10,601 nucleotides of DNA from Ignavibacteria bacterium (GTDB taxonomy: Bacteria; Bacteroidota; Ignavibacteria; Tepidaquicellales; Tepidaquicellaceae). A program made the translations under genes and the position numbers. Position 1 is the stretch's first letter; each line of letters starts with the position of its first letter. Positions 7,373 to 10,601 of the stretch are shown in pieces. The notes under the pieces are model-generated. The model was given only the letters and a program-made list of their open reading frames with translations, ran no database searches and was not told the origin of the DNA. The stretch lies in the NCBI GenBank assembly GCA_016704345.1, contig JADJAH010000039.1, positions 1 to 10,601 of the forward strand. The letters are read 5' to 3'.

Positions 7373-8931
7373 TTACGGTGTTACCTTACCAACAAAGTTA
7401 AACCGTTATTATCTACAATCGCAGCATCAGAGCCGTCAACTATGTAATCTCCGTTTACATCGGTTGATACATAACCTCCGATGAAATTGAATGCGTCAAT
7501 ATCTACGAGTGAACCATCCGAACCGTCGACAAAACCATCCTGATTCACGTCGCCGCTGTAAATCGCAAAGGTCACCGGCGAGGCATCAACCTGAACCATG
7601 TTGCTGCCGTATGCCTGAGCAGCTGAAAGGGCTAAATTGTAACTGTAAGAAAGTTACCTGTGGAGTAAGTTTCACCACCTGCTCCCATGTCTCTACGCCG
7701 CTTCTGTATTTGAACTGTATATAATAAGTTCCTGACGGAGCGTTTTTTCGAAAACTGCATTTGCCGATTAACGTCAAAGAATCAATAACTGTTTTCGACG
7801 AATCCACAACTGCATATGGAGATGTATTATTTCTCAGATAAACCCAACGTATCTCTGAGATTGCGACTATTTGTGAAGCATTGTACAGGCCTTCAATTGC
7901 CATCTTGATATTTACGGATATGTTGGGTACTTGAAGAAGTACCGTATTTCCACCGGCATACCCAAAGTGGAACCTTACAAATTGCATGTGCTGAAGTCCG
8001 TTTGTTGTTCCCTGTTCGAGCGGTTCAGAGATCCATGTTGTTCCAAGGTCGGTTGTCTTGTAAGCAAAATTACCGGTTGTTGTATTCACACCGACTCTAA
8101 TGGTATTGGAGCCGTCCTTGAGTCCGACCATATTAATTGTAGCAGGAAACTAATCCTGAGGATTGGTAACCGTTTGCCAGGTAACTCCGTCAGTGGTTTT
8201 CTAAAATTGCACTCCCGTTGGAACCGGCCATACCATTACTTGCATTGGTAAAAGCAACTGTCTGATAATATAGTCCTGCAGTTCCACCGAATCCCCTGGC
8301 AAAACCGTTGACCAGCCACCGCCTCTGTAACCAATGGTGGTCTTATAAATATTGGCAGTTGTTGCATTTGCAGTTATGTTTGCCGAGCCTATCCAGATCC
8401 TGGCAGTATCTGTCCAGTCCCGACGCATTGGCGACACCGAACTCATTTCCGGCTATCGGAGCCCCCGGAGAGAGAGTCCAGTTTGTTCCGCCGTTAGTTG
8501 TGTATCTTAGCTGATACGGCTGACCTGCAGCTGTAGGATCGCCGTAGTAAATTCCATAATTTGCATCAAACATTTTGATGCCAGTCGAAAAGCTTCCGGA
8601 GACACTAAACTGTAATGTCCAGTTAAATCCGCCGTTCGTTGTTCTGTAAATACTTCCGGCGACAGTGCCAACCCAGCAGCTTGATGAATCCAATGCAGAA
8701 ATTCCTTACAGATCGAAGCCGGTAATCCTGTATTTCTCAACACCCAGGTTGTACCTGCATCTGTTGTTTCTGTAAACTTTTGCCTGCAGTTGCCGCAACC
8801 CAAATCAGATTCTGATCTACAACTGAAATGCTGCTGATATTGGGGCTTGTCGGTACAGTACTTACAAACGTCCAGTTGCTTTGAGCATTTGAATAAAAGA
8901 GAATGATTGCCAGTAAGAAGAGTTTTTTCAT
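7373..8931 (-). CDS. Secreted Asp-box repeat protein with C-terminal dockerin-like calcium loops (frameshifted)
   Basis: An exported protein of about 520 residues starting at 8931 with signal peptide MKKLFLLAIILFYSNAQSNW. Asp-box-type repeats follow: TTDAGTTWVLRNTG, IYRTTNGGFNWTL, LRYTTNGGTNWTLSPG, IYKTTIGYRGGGW and YKTTDLGTTWISEP, implying a propeller related to Ycf48/sortilin-type repeats. A beta-rich region follows with SGTYYIQFKYRSGVE. The C-terminus has two EF-hand-like loops, GDVNQDGFVDGSD and DVNGDYIVDGSD, as in dockerin-like domains. An in-frame TAA occurs at 7381, but restoring one base gives NFVGKVTP and a stop at 7373-7375, a plausible ending for these domains, so I use that end. 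Other breaks lie near 8760, 8700, 8400, 8250, 8150 and 7650. It has no T9SS sorting motif, unlike its neighbour. Function beyond extracellular binding or adhesion is unknown. Confidence 0.86.
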
Positions 8932-8937
8932 TTGTAA

Positions 8938-8944
8938 CTCCTTT
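8938..8944 (-). promoter_or_regulatory. Strong Shine-Dalgarno site of the dockerin-tailed gene
   Basis: AAAGGAG on the minus strand with six bases to the ATG at 8931. It fixes this start over the in-frame upstream ATG at 8967 and is unusually strong compared with the Shine-Dalgarno-free starts elsewhere in the window. Confidence 0.8.
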
Positions 8945-9044
8945 CGGAATTGTTTTGAAATGCTCATGCAAACCGTCTAAGCGAAAGCAGGATTTGAAGG
9001 AAAAGAATTTTTGTCCGTTTGACTTTCACAACGTATTCAAAAAG

Positions 9045-9072
9045 ATTTCAAATAGCAACAGTTATTTGAAAT
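9045..9072. promoter_or_regulatory. Perfect 10-bp inverted repeat upstream of the dockerin-tailed gene
   Basis: ATTTCAAATA at 9045-9054 and TATTTGAAAT at 9063-9072 flank an eight-base centre. It lies about 115-140 bases upstream of the minus-strand gene at 8931, in the divergent region shared with queF. It could be an operator for a dimeric regulator or a leader hairpin; no regulator gene is nearby to pair it with. Confidence 0.35.
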
Positions 9073-9097
9073 TGACATTTGTAAGCAACTCCAGCCA

Positions 9098-9113
9098 TGT
9101 ATTTGCAAATACA
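9098..9113. promoter_or_regulatory. Perfect 16-bp palindrome in the divergent intergenic region
   Basis: TGTATTTGCAAATACA is its own reverse complement with no gap. It sits 26 bases from the inverted repeat at 9045-9072 and shares the ATTTG/CAAAT core with it. A binding site for a helix-turn-helix dimer is a reasonable guess, but AT-rich palindromes also occur by chance. Confidence 0.35.
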
Positions 9114-9137
9114 GATTTGTTGAAAAGCCTTTTTTGA

Positions 9138-9244
9138 TTTTCCATTTTCCATTTCCATTTCCATTTTTCCCATTTCCCTTTCCATTTTCCACTTTCAATT
9201 TTCAATTTTCAATTCGTAATTCCTAATTCCTAATTCTTAATTCT
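9138..9244. repeat. Low-complexity pyrimidine-rich degenerate tandem tract
   Basis: About 107 bases of drifting 6-8-base units: first CCATTTT/CCATTT, then TCAATTT, then TCCTAAT/TCTTAAT. Read on the minus strand it passes gradually from GAATTAG-like to GGAAAAT-like units. It is non-coding. Similar graded tracts occur between genes in several bacterial groups. Confidence 0.8.
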
Positions 9245-9292
9245 CGTATGCTTCTCCCTTTCTCTTAAAGATGTCAATCAATAACTTGCCGT

Positions 9293-9673
9293 ATGAAAAA
9301 TTCAATCCAACCAAAACTTGATTCAGGGAAGATCAAATTGCCAGAGACGTTTGACAATACTTTCCCCAAACAGAAACTACCTGATTACACATACCGCCAG
9401 AATTCCATCCGTTTGTCCCAAAACAGGTCAGCCGGATTTTGGCGTTATTAATGTTTCTATATTTTGCGGGGAAAAATGTGTTGAGCTTAAGTCATTAAAG
9501 TATTACTTGCAGGTATACAGGAATGAAGGCATATTCTGTGAGAATGTGATCAACCGAATACTTGACGATCTTGTTGCTGTCACGAAACCTAAATGGATGG
9601 AAGTCAGAGAGATTTCTCGTAAGAGGGGGATTGCACTACTGTTGTTTCGACTTACGGAAAGTATCCGGACTAA
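9293..9673 (+). CDS. queF: NADPH-dependent 7-cyano-7-deazaguanine reductase QueF (frameshifted)
   Basis: QueF reduces the nitrile preQ0 to preQ1 in the queuosine tRNA-modification pathway in the cytoplasm. The short single-domain form fits (about 126 codons). From the ATG at 9293 the N-terminus reads KLDSGKIKLPETFDNTFP, then after a shift near 9390 SVCPKTGQPDFGVINVSI, containing the nucleophilic cysteine and the aspartate of the family motif. CVELKSLKYYLQVYRNEGIF and ENVINRILDDLVAVTKPKW follow, with the substrate-binding ELKS. Shifts near 9610-9635 lead to RGGIATTVVSTYGKYPD and TAA at 9671-9673. One oddity is GIFCEN, where relatives usually carry histidine or an aromatic residue before the glutamate; in this error-rich stretch it may be a base error. 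The start is uncertain: an ATG at 9271 gives an alternative frame (MSINNLPYEKF) that could be joined by one indel. No other queuosine gene is visible. Confidence 0.93.
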
Positions 9674-9676
9674 ATA

Positions 9677-10601
9677 TCAGACTCTTATTTCGTCTGCAGT
9701 AACATACGGGCATGCAGCAAAATGGTTCTCTGCTTTCAACCAACGGGGGAATTGCATCTGCACACCGGGCTTTGCGATAGGATAGCGCACCGAAGGCGCA
9801 GCCACTGGGTTTGTTCATGGGTGTGGGCACATCGCCGGTAAGAATGGTCCTGTCTTTTTCTTTCTCTTTGGATTCGGAACGGCACTGCCGAAGAAGAGCT
9901 CTGCTGCATGGATGAATCGGGTTGTGATATATCTTTACGGATTCAAGCTCAACAATATTGCCGAGATACATAACCGCAATTTTGAACTGATGCTCAACGA
10001 CGGAAAGGTCATGGGCAATAAACATGATGCTTAGGTCAAACTCATTCTGCAACTCCTGTAACAAATTAATTACCTGTGCCTGAATAGATACATCAAAGAG
10101 CTGAAACAGGCTCGTCTGCTATTATGATCTTAGGATTCGTAGAAAAGATCTTGCAATTCCAATTCGCTGTCTCTGACCTCGGAAAATTCATGAGGATATC
10201 TTTTGGACTGCTCGGCTGAAGTCCTACTTTCTCCAAAAGCCATGAAACCCTTTCCAGTCGTGCATTTTTGGATAGGTCGGTGTATGATAAAGCATAGGTT
10301 CTTCAATAATCTGTCCCACTGTAAGTCTTGCATTAAAGCGAAGAATAAGGATCCTGAAAAATCATCTGGGAATGATCCCTCTGTGCTGGCGCATATCATG
10401 CCTGTTAAGCAACAGGTCAATTTCTCCCTTATCAGTCTTTATCCATACTTCGCCGGTAATGTCTACATCAAGGAGAAGAGAACTTCAGTATGTTAATCAC
10501 GGCTTTACCTATTGTCGACTCCGCAACCAGACTCACCGACAAGTCCGAGCGTTTCGCCCTTCCTCATTTCAGTGATACTCCGTCAACCGCTGACTTCTGC
10601 A
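9677..10601 (-). CDS. Peptide ABC transporter ATP-binding protein, OppF/DppF type (partial, frameshifted)
   Basis: The cytoplasmic ATPase subunit of an oligopeptide/dipeptide import ABC transporter; the N-terminus lies outside the window. From the right edge: GETLGLVGESGCG begins the Walker A loop near 10520-10555, then STIGKA resumes after a two-base gap where the lysine codon should be. The Q-loop region gives DPYSSLNARLTVGQIIEEP. The signature GQRQRIGIAR is at about 10160-10190, Walker B IIIADEPVSAL at about 10095-10135, then VSIQAQVINLLQELQNEFDL, and the H-loop FIAHDLSVVEH at about 9985-10020. The C-terminal peptide-transporter domain shows VMYLGNIVE, NPIHP, GDVPTPMNKPSGCAF and a final HFAACPYVTADEIRV ending TGA at 9677-9679. 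At least six indels interrupt it. OppF-type is preferred over OppD from the Q-loop and C-terminal wording. Its stop faces that of queF with a 3-bp gap. Confidence 0.92.

Overview
This window looks like part of a genome from the Ignavibacteria/Bacteroidota side of the FCB group. The evidence is a type IX secretion (T9SS) C-terminal sorting motif (QNYPNPFNPTT), Asp-box secreted propeller proteins, a dockerin-like calcium-loop domain, mostly A-rich start regions without Shine-Dalgarno sites, and the intergenic 'GTCTGAATCAGGATT' repeat family that I associate with such genomes. The lineage is inferred from these motifs; there is no marker gene for it here.

Layout. Positions 1-1665 (minus) hold the N-terminal half of a type IIG restriction-modification enzyme. 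Positions 1871-2870 hold three copies of a ~40-bp repeat bracketing two small minus-strand genes: a conserved protein of unknown function and a GxxExxY (PD-(D/E)XK-type) protein. Positions 2966-3720 are non-coding but highly structured: two diverged direct copies of a ~165-bp element, then an array of 21-bp tandem units. Positions 3762-4722 (plus) hold a possible 46-residue ORF, an intact 249-residue helical protein of unknown function and a strong intrinsic terminator. Positions 4954-8931 (minus) hold a surface/secretion block: a dockerin-tailed Asp-box protein, a UDP-glucuronate decarboxylase-type sugar-nucleotide enzyme, and 18 bp downstream an Asp-box protein with a T9SS sorting domain. 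After a 360-bp divergent intergenic region with two perfect inverted repeats and a low-complexity tract, queF (plus, preQ0 reductase) runs convergently into oppF/dppF (minus, peptide ABC transporter ATPase, cut by the window end); their stop codons are 3 bp apart.

Quality caveat. All six long recognisable genes outside the 1.9-4.7 kb segment (RM enzyme, both secreted proteins, decarboxylase, queF, oppF) are split by single-base or two-base indels, while the protein motifs continue exactly in the next frame. The genes between 1953 and 4684 are intact. This looks like unpolished or low-coverage sequence rather than biological decay, so coordinates below span the reconstructed gene across frames.

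I see no complete novel system. The best candidates for a second look are the repeat-bounded cassettes (1.87-2.87 kb), the duplicated element plus 21-bp array (2.97-3.72 kb), and the orphan gene at 3935-4684.
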